Part shown: positions 25,703 through 36,166 of the stretch, one piece after another | Numbering within the stretch: position 1 is the stretch's first letter | How the letters are laid out: every line of letters starts with the position of its first letter | Source of the DNA: an uncultured Bryobacteraceae bacterium | GTDB taxonomy: Bacteria; Acidobacteriota; Terriglobia; Bryobacterales; Bryobacteraceae | Assembly: GCA_937924525.1 (NCBI GenBank) | Contig: CALDSU010000005.1 | Span: forward strand, 1-64,000 | Direction: 5' to 3' | DNA: 64,000 nucleotides | The notes under the pieces: model-generated | Database searches by the model: none | The model's input: only the letters and a program-made list of their open reading frames with translations | Told to the model about the DNA's origin: nothing | Made by a program: the position numbers and the translations under genes

Positions 25703-26650
25703 ATGCATAGACGCGGATTCCTGGGCGGTTCGCTGGGTGGCGGCATCTTTTCCGGACAGGCGTTCGCCACGCAGCTTGGCACTGTCTCCGCGAATCAGGA
25801 AGTCATCCTCGAACGCTCCCAGCCGGGCAAGCCTCACGCGGGCAAGGTGCTGGCCGTTATTCAGCCCCATTCCGACGACATTCCGATCTTCGCGGGAGGC
25901 ACGGTGGCCAAACTGATCGACGAAGGCTATACCGGCCATCTGATCCGGGTCACCAACGACGACATGGCCGGGCCTGGGACCATTGGCGACACCGTGCTCG
26001 CCAATGAGAAGGACAACGCCGCGGTCGCGCGCGCGCTCGGACTCCGGAAGGTCTTCGATCTGAACTACAGCAATCACCAGATGGACAATGAATCGCGCCT
26101 GGAAATGCGGGCGCGCTTTATCTTCCTCTTCCGGCTGCTTCAGGTGGACACCATCGTCTGCTACGACCCGTGGGGGCACTACGAGGAGAACCCCGACCAC
26201 TATGTCACGGCCTCCACGGTGGAGGCCGCCTGCTGGATGGCGGCAGGATCCAAGGACTACCCGGAGCATTTCGAGGCGGGGCTGAGGCCCAAGGCGGTGC
26301 GCGAGAAGTACTACTTTGCGCGGGGCCCGCAACTGGTCAACCGCGTCGTCGATATCAGCGCCTATATGGACCAGAAGGTCGAGTCCAACCGGGTCAACGT
26401 CGCCCAGGGGCCGGCGGGCGAAAACGGCGCGCGCTTCCGGCGCAGCCTGGCCGAGCGCGGGTTGCGGCTGCCGATTCTGGGCGATGACGATGAGACGGCC
26501 AACCGGAATTACATCAAGCACATTGTGCTCGAGCGCGACCGGCGCCTCGGCCAGCAGTGGGGCGTCGAGTACGCGGAGGCCTTCCACTACATCGGGCCCC
26601 CGCCCAATGCCGCCGAGGAATACGCCCGCCGGCACGCGGTCCCGCTCTGA
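25703..26650 (+). CDS. Tat-exported PIG-L family deacetylase
   Basis: A 315-residue zinc de-N-acetylase of the GlcNAc-PI deacetylase (PIG-L/BshB/MshB) family. The metal motif IQPHSDDIPIFAGG and the second-half HYEENPDHYVTA supply the Asp/His ligands. The leader MHRRGFLGGSLGGGIF is a twin-arginine signal, so it acts outside the cytoplasm, probably on an acetylated amino sugar. An AGGAGGG site fixes the start. The longer in-frame form would run through the inverted-repeat element. Confidence 0.82.
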   Translation: MHRRGFLGGSLGGGIFSGQAFATQLGTVSANQEVILERSQPGKPHAGKVLAVIQPHSDDIPIFAGGTVAKLIDEGYTGHLIRVTNDDMAGPGTIGDTVLANEKDNAAVARALGLRKVFDLNYSNHQMDNESRLEMRARFIFLFRLLQVDTIVCYDPWGHYEENPDHYVTASTVEAACWMAAGSKDYPEHFEAGLRPKAVREKYYFARGPQLVNRVVDISAYMDQKVESNRVNVAQGPAGENGARFRRSLAERGLRLPILGDDDETANRNYIKHIVLERDRRLGQQWGVEYAEAFHYIGPPPNAAEEYARRHAVPL

Positions 26651-26691
26651 GTTGAGCCGCGGCGCCGCGCCTTGCGGGGCAAGCCCTGTAG

Positions 26692-27987
<1,296 letters not shown>

Positions 27988-28035
27988 AAACCAGGGGCGC
28001 CGGCGCCCAAAATCGAAGGGGACGAGGAGGGACGC

Positions 28036-30291
28036 ATGAGCGGGAACAGCGCTGTGCGAGAGACGGCGGGCAAGGAACCCGCGACGCAGCGGGTCTACTA
28101 CTTTGGCGTGCGGGCGCGGAGCAGGCTGATCTCGACCGCCCGCAAGGTCCGCCGGGACTTCGCCGCCTTGTCGCCGGACTCGCCGGAGACGCCAAGAATC
28201 CTAGCGGTCCTGGACGCCATCCTGACGGAGGCGGACCGGTGGCGCGACCGCTCGGCCGGCGTCGCCCCACAGCGCGGGGACTACGTCGCGCTGCTGCCGT
28301 CCGGACACGATTGGCCTCATGGCGAGATCGCCTTGTGGGCGCGCCAAACCGAAGACCTCCAGATCGCGGTGGCACGGCTGGGAACGTACTGCCACTTCGC
28401 GCTAAAAGAGGCGCGAAAGGCGCAGTCCCGCGAAAACGCCTCCGGCCCGCCGGCCGCTTCTCCGGCGCGCTACCGGGAGTGGAAGCGCAAGAACGCCCTG
28501 CTGAACCATCTGGAGATCCTGCTGGGGCGCACCCGCCTGGCGAGCTTTCCGCAGCGGCTGGAACTGGATCCGACCAACGAATGCAACCTGCGCTGCCGCG
28601 CCTGCCAGCACGGCATCACCAAGGATTTCCATCACACCGAGTTCAGTCCGGAAAACATCGACCGGCTGGAGGAAGCGTTCCCGTTTGTCGAGTACGCCTA
28701 TCTGTTCGGCCGCGGCGAGCCGACCATGGCCACCGTGCTCCCGCGCCTCATCGGGGAGGCCGCACGGCATGAAGTGCAGTTGGACCTGCTGACCAACGGA
28801 ACGCTGGTTGACCGCGTGCGGCTGCCCTGGACCGCGCTCCACCGGTTGGGCGTGAGCATCGACGGCGCGACGGAGGAGACCATGCGGCTGTTGCGGCCCG
28901 TAGCGCCGGTGGCGCGCGTACTGGAGGCCGTCGCCCAAATGCGCGCGAAAGCCCCGCAGGCCATTCTGTACGCCAAAGTCACCATGTCGCGAATGAACTT
29001 CCCCGAACTGCCCGCGCTGGTCGAGCGGTTGGGCGCGGCAGGCGTGAACGAAGTGATCGTCCATTCTCTCGATGTGTTTCACGCCATGCACGAGGCCATC
29101 CAGGTTCGCCAGTCCGACCGCGAGGAGATGGCGAAAGCTCTGGCGGAGGCTCGCGCCGCAGCCGCACGCCACGGCATGGCTTTTGTCAATACCATGAGTT
29201 TCGATGCCGTCGCCCGTCCGGACAACCAGCCCCGGGATCCGGCCGGGATGGTGCAGATTCTTCAGCAAACGCCGCTGCCGGTGCTGCGGGTCGCGGAACT
29301 GCGGGAGGTGCGGGAAAGACTGGAGGCGATCCCGTTCGCGTACCATCCACCCTCGGTCTTGCAGGTAACCGGCCTGACGCCTCCAGAGGGACCGCCCCCG
29401 CCGGAAGTGAGCGGCCCCATCCCGGTCCGGCCTGAAACCATCGATGATCTGGTCCATGATTTGGCGGTGCAAGTTCGCGGGCTGACTACGTCGGAGGTGC
29501 GAATTCCGTACTGCTTTGCGCCGTGGAAAATGCCGCTGATCGGCTCCGACGGACGCGCCCGCGCCTGCTGTCATCTGCACGGACACCTGGGCGATCTCGA
29601 CCAAGGGCGCACGTTCCACGACGTCTGGTCGGCGCCAGGGTTCGCCCAGCTCCGCGAGGCGATGTTCGACCTCGAGCGCCTGCCCGATTCGTGCGCCCGC
29701 TGCGAGGCGCACGAACGCAGCATGATGGCCGCCGAGACGGTGGCGGTGGCGGACCTGCTCGCGGTTCCGGTCCGCCAGGCGCCGCGCTACCCCGTGCCCA
29801 TGGACGTCTCCGCGCTGCTGCGCTCGCCGGGGCGCGCCGCGGCGCCTCGCTTCGAAGTGCTCGGCGGCGCCGACGGTGACGCGCTGGGACGCTTTGTGAT
29901 TCCCCCGCAAGGGCAGATGCTGGCGCGCTTCCCGAATCCGCGATCCGTGGCCGGGGTGTATTACCAGGGCAGGTTCCGCATCACGGGCGGCAAGCTGCTG
30001 GTGGGCGTCAAGCCGCTCTGGGGTCACGACCTGTGGAATTACCTGCTGGAGCCCGCTTGGCTCAGCCTGCTGGAGGGATGGCTGGGGTTGCCCATGCCGC
30101 CGCTCACGGTCGATTTTTCTTCCTGCGCCGAGGCGGAGTGCGCGCTGTTTCTGTGGGCCCCGCCGGACAACAGCGGACCGGTCGAGGTGACGGTGGCCGA
30201 CTTCTCCGGCGTCGCCACCGTCCCCGCGCCGCGCCGCGGGGACGGCGTGCACCTGGGGCACTTCTGGACGGGCTTCACCGCCGCGGGATGA
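28036..30291 (+). CDS. multidomain radical SAM-SPASM protein
   Basis: A 751-residue protein with a strong GAGGAGGG ribosome binding site. Residues 1-150 are an unrecognised alpha/beta domain. The radical SAM domain begins at NECNLRCRACQHG (Cys183, Cys187, Cys190, binding the [4Fe-4S] cluster), followed by LFGRGEPT and LTNGTLV. Residues ~490-560 form a SPASM-like auxiliary cluster domain (CFAPWKM, ACCHLHGH, CARCEAH). The last ~170 residues are beta-rich and of unknown type. SPASM proteins usually modify peptides or mature enzymes, but no precursor peptide or partner is adjacent, so substrate and role are open. It follows serS by 48 bp. Confidence 0.75.
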   Translation: MSGNSAVRETAGKEPATQRVYYFGVRARSRLISTARKVRRDFAALSPDSPETPRILAVLDAILTEADRWRDRSAGVAPQRGDYVALLPSGHDWPHGEIALWARQTEDLQIAVARLGTYCHFALKEARKAQSRENASGPPAASPARYREWKRKNALLNHLEILLGRTRLASFPQRLELDPTNECNLRCRACQHGITKDFHHTEFSPENIDRLEEAFPFVEYAYLFGRGEPTMATVLPRLIGEAARHEVQLDLLTNGTLVDRVRLPWTALHRLGVSIDGATEETMRLLRPVAPVARVLEAVAQMRAKAPQAILYAKVTMSRMNFPELPALVERLGAAGVNEVIVHSLDVFHAMHEAIQVRQSDREEMAKALAEARAAAARHGMAFVNTMSFDAVARPDNQPRDPAGMVQILQQTPLPVLRVAELREVRERLEAIPFAYHPPSVLQVTGLTPPEGPPPPEVSGPIPVRPETIDDLVHDLAVQVRGLTTSEVRIPYCFAPWKMPLIGSDGRARACCHLHGHLGDLDQGRTFHDVWSAPGFAQLREAMFDLERLPDSCARCEAHERSMMAAETVAVADLLAVPVRQAPRYPVPMDVSALLRSPGRAAAPRFEVLGGADGDALGRFVIPPQGQMLARFPNPRSVAGVYYQGRFRITGGKLLVGVKPLWGHDLWNYLLEPAWLSLLEGWLGLPMPPLTVDFSSCAEAECALFLWAPPDNSGPVEVTVADFSGVATVPAPRRGDGVHLGHFWTGFTAAG

Positions 30292-30329
30292 GCCGCTTCG
30301 CGGAGTTCCACCAGGTACGAGCCGCTTAG

Positions 30330-30581
30330 TTAGTTCTTCACCATGCTCAACCACGCCAGCAGGACGATCTGTTTGCGGTCCGCATCGAACGAGGGGAAGA
30401 CGGCCGGCACTTCGTCGTCGTTCAGCACGCCCGCTGCGGGATAGCCAATCTGCCGGTATCCGGCATCGAGGGCGCCCCGCGCCGCGGCCAGGTTCCGGGA
30501 GTCATCAGGCGGCGCGTCGGGCGTCCGCACGATGGGGAACACAACGAGCGGGTTCGGCGCTGGCTTCGCCTCCGGGATCAA
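30330..30581 (-). CDS. small hypothetical protein or gene remnant
   Basis: An 83-codon minus-strand frame with strongly G/C-ending third positions, as expected of real coding sequence here. The product runs from NPLVVFPIVRTPDAPPDDSR to a C-terminal IVLLAWLSMVKN. The only upstream start is TTG without a good ribosome binding site, and an in-frame TAG lies 14 codons further up. It may be the 3' part of a decayed gene. It overlaps no other gene. No family is recognised. Confidence 0.4.
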   Translation of the reverse strand: MIPEAKPAPNPLVVFPIVRTPDAPPDDSRNLAAARGALDAGYRQIGYPAAGVLNDDEVPAVFPSFDADRKQIVLLAWLSMVKN

Positions 30582-30636
30582 GGGGCGGGAGCGGGAAACG
30601 CGCGCCGTCCGGCCGCAGCCGGACTATGATGTTTCG

Positions 30637-32028
30637 ATGACGCTCACTTTCCGCCTCTTGTTGGCCGGCGTGCTGGCGGGCCTTGGCCTCTTTGGTCAAC
30701 CACGCCAGGCTTCCCTGCGGCTCGGGTTCGGGACGGAGGGTCCCGCGCTGGAAATCGAAAAAATGGCGTTAGGGCAGGGGGGCCTCTCCGAGGAGCCCAT
30801 GTGGGAAAACCGGGTTGCGGAAATCCGCGCGCTGCGGCCGGCGATGATCCGCCTGTTCGTCCAGGAATACTTCGATCTGCTGCCCGCGCGGGGGCGCTAT
30901 CACTTCGATACGCTCGACCGCTCGGTGGAACTCATCCTCCGCACCGGAGCGACTCCCGCGCTCGCGCTGGCCTTCAAGCCCGCCCTGCTGTTCCCCAAGG
31001 TCGACCAGGATATCGTAGAGCCGAATGACTACGCCGCCTGGCAGGAACTGATCGTGGCCCTTGTGAAGCGCTATCAGGGCCGGGTGCGCTACTGGGAGGT
31101 GGGCAACGAGCCCGACTTGGGCGAACCGGGCGGCTGCCCGTTCCGGTTCCAGCCGGAAAGCTATGTCCGCTTCTATGAGCAGACGGCGGCGGCGATCCGC
31201 CAGGCGGACTCGCAGGCCAAGGTAGGCGGCCCCGCACTGGCCAATTGGCGCTCTCCGTTGCTGCCCGCCCTGCTCCAGGCCGCGGCGGCGGGCCGGACTC
31301 CTCTCGACTTCGTCTCCTGGCACATCTACAACAGCGATCCGCTCGCCGTGCGGGCGACCATCGAGGGAGTGAAGGCGCTCGTGGCGCAGCATCCCGGCCT
31401 CAAACCCGAACTGATCCTCAACGAATGGAACATGTCCCTTGCCAACCCGGTGCTCGACCCGCGGTTTCAGCCGGCGTTCATCCTGGAAACCATCTGGCAG
31501 ATGAAAGAGGGCGGTCTGGATTACTCGTGCTACTACCACATTCGCGACTATCACGTGCAACGCGCCACCTTCGCGCGATTCCTGTCGCCCGAGGGCGCTT
31601 CGGCGATGGCGCGCTGGTGGAACCGGATGCCGCAGTTCGACGGTCTGTTCGATTACCAGAACGCCTTGCGGCCGGCTTATTTTGCCTTCAAACTGCTGTC
31701 CCGCGAGCGGGGCGCCCAACTGGCTGCGCAGTCCAACGATCCCAAGGTGCACGCCTTTTTCACCTACGACGCCGAATACCGCACCCACAACCTGCTCGTG
31801 TGGAATTTTTCGGAAGGCCCGGTGCGGCTCCACCTCGACTTCGAGACGGTGCCGTCCCGCTTTGCGGCGCACCGACGGATGCTGGACGCGGAGACGGCCA
31901 GCAGTGATGAGAATCACCGGCTGCGCCCGCTCGAAACCTGGCCGCTGACGCCCGAGCGGAATACGTTTACGCTCGACTTGGGGCCCTACGGCATCGAATA
32001 CTGGGAGATCGTCCCCGGACGGCGGTAG
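30637..32028 (+). CDS. exported GH39-like glycoside hydrolase
   Basis: A 463-residue protein with a signal peptide (MTLTFRLLLAGVLAGLGLFG) and a (beta/alpha)8 catalytic domain of clan GH-A, closest to family GH39 (beta-xylosidase/iduronidase type). The acid/base Glu lies in YWEVGNEPDLG and the nucleophile in LILNEWNMS. A C-terminal beta-sandwich (LLVWNFSEGPVRLHLDF) follows. It probably trims plant or microbial polysaccharide in the periplasm; the exact glycosidic bond is not predictable. Confidence 0.8.
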   Translation: MTLTFRLLLAGVLAGLGLFGQPRQASLRLGFGTEGPALEIEKMALGQGGLSEEPMWENRVAEIRALRPAMIRLFVQEYFDLLPARGRYHFDTLDRSVELILRTGATPALALAFKPALLFPKVDQDIVEPNDYAAWQELIVALVKRYQGRVRYWEVGNEPDLGEPGGCPFRFQPESYVRFYEQTAAAIRQADSQAKVGGPALANWRSPLLPALLQAAAAGRTPLDFVSWHIYNSDPLAVRATIEGVKALVAQHPGLKPELILNEWNMSLANPVLDPRFQPAFILETIWQMKEGGLDYSCYYHIRDYHVQRATFARFLSPEGASAMARWWNRMPQFDGLFDYQNALRPAYFAFKLLSRERGAQLAAQSNDPKVHAFFTYDAEYRTHNLLVWNFSEGPVRLHLDFETVPSRFAAHRRMLDAETASSDENHRLRPLETWPLTPERNTFTLDLGPYGIEYWEIVPGRR

Positions 32029-32114
32029 CCGGGCAGCCCATCTGGAGCAATCGGGAAAGCGCGCTCGCGGCCGGTCGCGGCGCATCGTCTTCCGGGGGGA
32101 CAGGCGCGCGCTGG

Positions 32115-34265
32115 CTAGCCGTCCTTGTCCACGTCCAGGGACTTCGCCAGCCATTCCGCGGTGTGCTTTACCTGGATGTTCGCCTGGCGTTGGTCGAGCC
32201 CGCCGCGCATTTGCAGCACACAACCGGGACAGTCCGTCGCGACCCGCCCGGTGCCGGCGGCTTCGAGGTGCGCCAGCTTGCGCGCCAGGATCGCCTTGGA
32301 GATCTCGGGATGCTTCGCGAGATAGGAGCCCCCCATGCCGCAGCAGGAATCGGCTTCGTACATCTCGACCAGTTCGTGCCCGCTCTGACGCAGCATCTCG
32401 CGCGGCGGACCTTCGGCGTGCAGCGTCCGCTTGAGATGGCAGGAGTCGTGGTACGTCACCGGACTGCCTGCCGCCGCGCCCGGCGGAAACTCGAGCCGGC
32501 CCTCCGCCGCCAGGCGGGATGCCAGCGTGGAAAAATCCACGGTCTTGGCGGCTACTTCCGCCGCGCGGCCCAGCCAGTCGTGACGCCCGGTCTGCTCGAG
32601 CACGTGCCGGAATGCGCGCTGCAAGGCGACGGTGCAGGTGGGACAGCCCGAAACAATATACCGGACTTCGGGCTCGAGCAGCGCCTCGATATTGTCGATG
32701 GCGTTCTGCGCGGCCACGGCATCGGCGCCGCTCGAACGCGCGGGCGCGCCGCAACACGTCTGGCCTTCGGGAAACACCGCCTCGAGGCCCGCGTGGTTCA
32801 ACACCTTCACCATCGCGGCGCCGGTTTCCGGGTACACGAAATCGATGAGGCAGCCGGCGTAGAGCGCGGCCTTTTCCCGGCCGGGGCGCTGCGCCAGCCT
32901 GGGGAAAACATCCCGGAACGGTTCTTTGGCGATCGCGGGCAGGCTGCGTCCGTCGGTCAGGTTGGACAGGAACCAGGGCAGATGGCGGATAAACCCGTCC
33001 TTCGCCACCGGCTTCTGCGCCAGGGACGCCGCGCGCAGCAAGCCATGAAACAGCCGGCGCTGGTTGACTACCTGAAAAATCGCGCGCTCCACCAAAGGGG
33101 GCGGCGTCTGTTCGGTCAGACGCCGGCGCAACTCCAGGATCAAATCGGGAATCGGGATTTCCGCCGGACAAAACTCCACGCATTGGCCGCACTGGATGCA
33201 CAGGCTCTGGATGTCGCCGGCCTGCTTCAGCGCGTCGAACCACGCGGTGAGGATCACGCCGATTCCGCCCGTATACACCTTGCCGAACACGTGCCCGCCA
33301 ACCAGCCGGTAAACCGGGCAGACGTTCAGGCACGAAGCGCACCGGATGCATTGCAACGCGGTGCGGAACTGGGGGTCGGCCGCCATCTCCGTGCGGCGGT
33401 TGTCCAGCAGCACGATGTGCAGTTCCTTCGGCGAGCCATCGGAGTTCTGCGCCGCTCCGGAGATTACGCTGACGTAACTGGTCAGCAACTGGCTGGTGGC
33501 GCTGCGGGGGAGCGCGGTCAGGATCGGGTAGATCTCTTCGAACTGCCCGACGAGTTTCTCCAGCCCGACGATCGCGAGGTGGATTCTGGGCAGCGTGGCG
33601 ACCAGGCGGGCGTTGCCTTCGTTGGTCACCAACACCAGGCTGCCGGTTTCCGCCACCGCGACATTCGCGCCGGTGATACCCAAGTCGGCGTTCAGGAAAC
33701 GCTGGCGCAAGCGCGCGCGCGCCGTCGCCACCAGGCGCGGGATGTCGGACGAGAGGCGCTCACCGGCTTCCTGGCGGAACAGGTCCGCCACCTCTTCGCG
33801 AGTCAGGTGGATCGCCGGCAGCACCATGTGCGAAGGCCGCTGGCCGGCAAGCTGGATGATCCACTCGCCCAGGTCGGTTTCGGTCACCTCCAGCCCGGCT
33901 TGTTCGAGAAACGGATTCAGGTGCAGTTCTTCCGACGCCATCGACTTGGACTTGACGACCTTCCGCACGCCGCCGCGGCGCGCGACCGCCAAGACGTACT
34001 CGCGCGCCTGTTGCGGATTAGTGGCGAGGAAGACCTGCGCGCCCAGCGCCTCGGCGTTTTCGCGGAAGCGGGCCGCAAGTTCGGGCAGACGTCCGGCGGC
34101 CTGTCCCTTGATCCCGGCGATCTGCCGGCGCAGAGCCGCGAAGTCGATCCCCTCGTACGCCTGGGCCCGGCTGATCCGGTAGGTTTCCGAGAACCGGGTC
34201 AGCGCCCCGGTGAGATTCGGGTTGGCGAGGGCGCGCGCAAGGGATCCGGCGAACTCGTCTCTCAT
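32115..34265 (-). CDS. LutB-LutA fusion, L-lactate oxidation iron-sulfur protein
   Basis: A 716-residue fusion of two Lut subunits. The first ~400 residues are LutB: an LUD (DUF162) domain, then two ferredoxin-type clusters (CIRCASCLNVCPVY and CIQCGQCVEFCP). The last ~300 are LutA, with two CCG domains (GQTCCGAPA, SGCPTC, then DSCCGMGGSY and DCPGCVLQ) that bind further Fe-S. With LutC it oxidises L-lactate to pyruvate without a flavin dehydrogenase of the LldD type. The usual order is separate lutA, lutB and lutC, so the fusion is notable. Its ATG overlaps the LutC stop (ATGA). Confidence 0.9.
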   Translation of the reverse strand: MRDEFAGSLARALANPNLTGALTRFSETYRISRAQAYEGIDFAALRRQIAGIKGQAAGRLPELAARFRENAEALGAQVFLATNPQQAREYVLAVARRGGVRKVVKSKSMASEELHLNPFLEQAGLEVTETDLGEWIIQLAGQRPSHMVLPAIHLTREEVADLFRQEAGERLSSDIPRLVATARARLRQRFLNADLGITGANVAVAETGSLVLVTNEGNARLVATLPRIHLAIVGLEKLVGQFEEIYPILTALPRSATSQLLTSYVSVISGAAQNSDGSPKELHIVLLDNRRTEMAADPQFRTALQCIRCASCLNVCPVYRLVGGHVFGKVYTGGIGVILTAWFDALKQAGDIQSLCIQCGQCVEFCPAEIPIPDLILELRRRLTEQTPPPLVERAIFQVVNQRRLFHGLLRAASLAQKPVAKDGFIRHLPWFLSNLTDGRSLPAIAKEPFRDVFPRLAQRPGREKAALYAGCLIDFVYPETGAAMVKVLNHAGLEAVFPEGQTCCGAPARSSGADAVAAQNAIDNIEALLEPEVRYIVSGCPTCTVALQRAFRHVLEQTGRHDWLGRAAEVAAKTVDFSTLASRLAAEGRLEFPPGAAAGSPVTYHDSCHLKRTLHAEGPPREMLRQSGHELVEMYEADSCCGMGGSYLAKHPEISKAILARKLAHLEAAGTGRVATDCPGCVLQMRGGLDQRQANIQVKHTAEWLAKSLDVDKDG

Positions 34266-34837
34266 GCGGGCGCTCCCTCCAGGTCATCGATGAACACCAC
34301 GATCAGGCGGCGGGGGCCGTGTACGCCGATGGTCAGCACGCGCTCGATATCCGCCGTGCGGCTGGGTCCGGTGATCGCGGCGAGGAAAGCGGCCCGGCGG
34401 GGGTCGACGCGGCCGAACGCGGCGGCCAGGTCGTCAACCAGACCGCTGGTGGGAATCAAGGCCACGTGGATCGGCGGCAGCGACGAGACCAGCCGCTGCT
34501 CGACCCGCGTGGCGTCCTCAACCAGGGTGCCGGTCCGGGCGGCCGCCCATTCCATCTGGCTGATCCCGACCCGCGCGGCGGCCGCGGTCTCCGGCGTCAC
34601 GTCGAAGCGCAGACCGGGAACCTCACGGCCAAGCGCGGCGCGGTCGCAGCGCCGCAGGAACGGGCAATCCGCCCACACCGCGAAACAGTCCGGGGCGTCG
34701 GCTACGCCTTCCTCCCGCAGAAACGAAAGGACGAACCCAAGCGCCTCGGTCCGCGTGGCGAAGCGGCGTACTTCGGCGCTCACGGCTTCCGCGCGGCTTT
34801 TGAACCCGGCGAACAACCCGGCGGGGTCCGAGCGCAT
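34262..34837 (-). CDS. lutC: LutC, LUD-domain lactate utilisation protein
   Basis: A 191-residue LUD-domain protein matching LutC: VGISQMEWAAARTGTLVED, LVSSLPPIHVALIPTSG, AAITGPSRTADIERVLTIG and HGPRRLIVVFIDD. It completes the lactate oxidation complex and is translationally coupled to the LutB-LutA fusion. A GTG ten codons upstream is an alternative start; neither start has a strong ribosome binding site. Confidence 0.88.
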   Translation of the reverse strand: MRSDPAGLFAGFKSRAEAVSAEVRRFATRTEALGFVLSFLREEGVADAPDCFAVWADCPFLRRCDRAALGREVPGLRFDVTPETAAAARVGISQMEWAAARTGTLVEDATRVEQRLVSSLPPIHVALIPTSGLVDDLAAAFGRVDPRRAAFLAAITGPSRTADIERVLTIGVHGPRRLIVVFIDDLEGAPA

Positions 34838-34986
34838 CGCCGCGCCGGTGCGTTCGGTCGGCTCCACGCCCTCTGTATAACGCCTGGCGAAGCCGGGGTA
34901 AAGGCCGGTGCGCGCCGCGAGGCAAGGGGTCGGGCAAGCCGGCCTCGCAACTCGGGCCGGGCGCTCCGGAAAGTCGCCGCCCCCAG

Positions 34987-36144
34987 CTACGCCAGCGCCC
35001 GGCGCATGCGCGCGACGGCTTCCATCAGGTTCTCGTAAGAGTTGGCGTAACTGAAGCGGATATAGCCTTCCCCGTAAGCGCCGAACGCGCCGCCGTTCAG
35101 GCAGGCGACGCCCGCCTCCTGAAGCAACCAGTCGGCCAGTTCCCTGGACGAACGGCCGGCGCCCTCGACGTTGGCGAAAGCGTAGAACGCCCCGCCGGGA
35201 CGGGCGCAGCGGAAGCCAGGAACCGTGTTCAGCCCGTCGCAGAACGCGTCGCGGCGGCGGCGGAACTCGGCCACCATGCGCTCCACCTCGTCCTGCGGTC
35301 CGGTCAGCGCAGCGATGCCGGCCCGCTGCGTGAAACTGGCGGTGCAGGAATTCGAGTTCACCATCAGCTTGTTCACCGCGTCCACCAGCCACTCCGGCAT
35401 TACGCCGTAGCCCATGCGCCACCCGGTCATGGCGTACGTTTTGGAAAAGCCGTCGAGGATGATGGTTTTCTCCAACATGCCCGGCAGACTCGCGATGGAC
35501 AGCGGCGAGCCGTCGTAACAGATGCGGCTGTAGATCTCGTCGGACAGCACCATCAGATCGCGGTCCCGCACCATTTCGGCGATGGCGCGAATATCCTCCG
35601 GGGGAATCAGGCCCCCGGTCGGGTTCTGCGGGGAATTCAGCACCAGCATGCGGGTGCGGTCCGTGAGGGCGTCGCGCAGCACGTCCAGGTTGAACGAAAA
35701 GCCGTGCTCTTCCACCAGGGGAATGGGCACGGGTTTGGCGCCTAGGAACCGGATCATGGATTCGTAGATCGGAAACCCGGGATTCGGGTACACCACCTCG
35801 TCGCCCGCCTCGAGCAGCGCCAGCATGGGAAAGAAAATGATCGGCTTGCCGCCGGGAACGATGCACACTCGCTCCGGACCCACCGAAATCCCGCGCGTGG
35901 CCGAGACGTGCGCCGCCACCGCTTCCCGCAGTTCCGGAAATCCCTGGGTGGGGCCATAGTGCGTCCAGCCCTCGTCCAGCGCCTGCTTGGCCGCCTCGAC
36001 AATGTGGCGGGGAGTGGGGAAATCCGGCTCGCCAATTTCCAAATGGATGACGCTGCGTCCCTGCGCCTCCAGCGCGCGCGCCCGCACCAGCACTTCGAAA
36101 GCGGACTCCACGCCGATCCGCTGCATCCGTTCCGCAAGGTTCAT
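34987..36144 (-). CDS. class I/II aminotransferase, aspartate type
   Basis: A 385-residue fold-type I PLP enzyme. It has LEIGEPDFPTP, VLNSPQNPTGG, VLSDEIYSRI, the PLP-lysine motif DGFSKTYAMTGWRMGY and a C-terminal RFSYANS arginine region. It is most like aspartate aminotransferase subgroup I-beta, or related alanine/aromatic aminotransferases. It is alone on the minus strand downstream of the DUF389 gene, with a 22-bp gap. Confidence 0.88.
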   Translation of the reverse strand: MNLAERMQRIGVESAFEVLVRARALEAQGRSVIHLEIGEPDFPTPRHIVEAAKQALDEGWTHYGPTQGFPELREAVAAHVSATRGISVGPERVCIVPGGKPIIFFPMLALLEAGDEVVYPNPGFPIYESMIRFLGAKPVPIPLVEEHGFSFNLDVLRDALTDRTRMLVLNSPQNPTGGLIPPEDIRAIAEMVRDRDLMVLSDEIYSRICYDGSPLSIASLPGMLEKTIILDGFSKTYAMTGWRMGYGVMPEWLVDAVNKLMVNSNSCTASFTQRAGIAALTGPQDEVERMVAEFRRRRDAFCDGLNTVPGFRCARPGGAFYAFANVEGAGRSSRELADWLLQEAGVACLNGGAFGAYGEGYIRFSYANSYENLMEAVARMRRALA

Positions 36145-36166
36145 GGAAGTTGATCCGCCGCCTATT

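Noticed and set aside
30769-33351. An 860-codon minus-strand frame overlapping the GH39-like and lut genes
   Set aside because: Both overlapped genes have complete catalytic motifs in other frames; this product has no domain and an Arg/Gly-rich composition.
34838-35866. N-terminal extension of lutC through the aminotransferase gene
   Set aside because: The open frame continues upstream only as an antisense-free shadow in another frame of the aminotransferase; the LUD domain begins near 34837.
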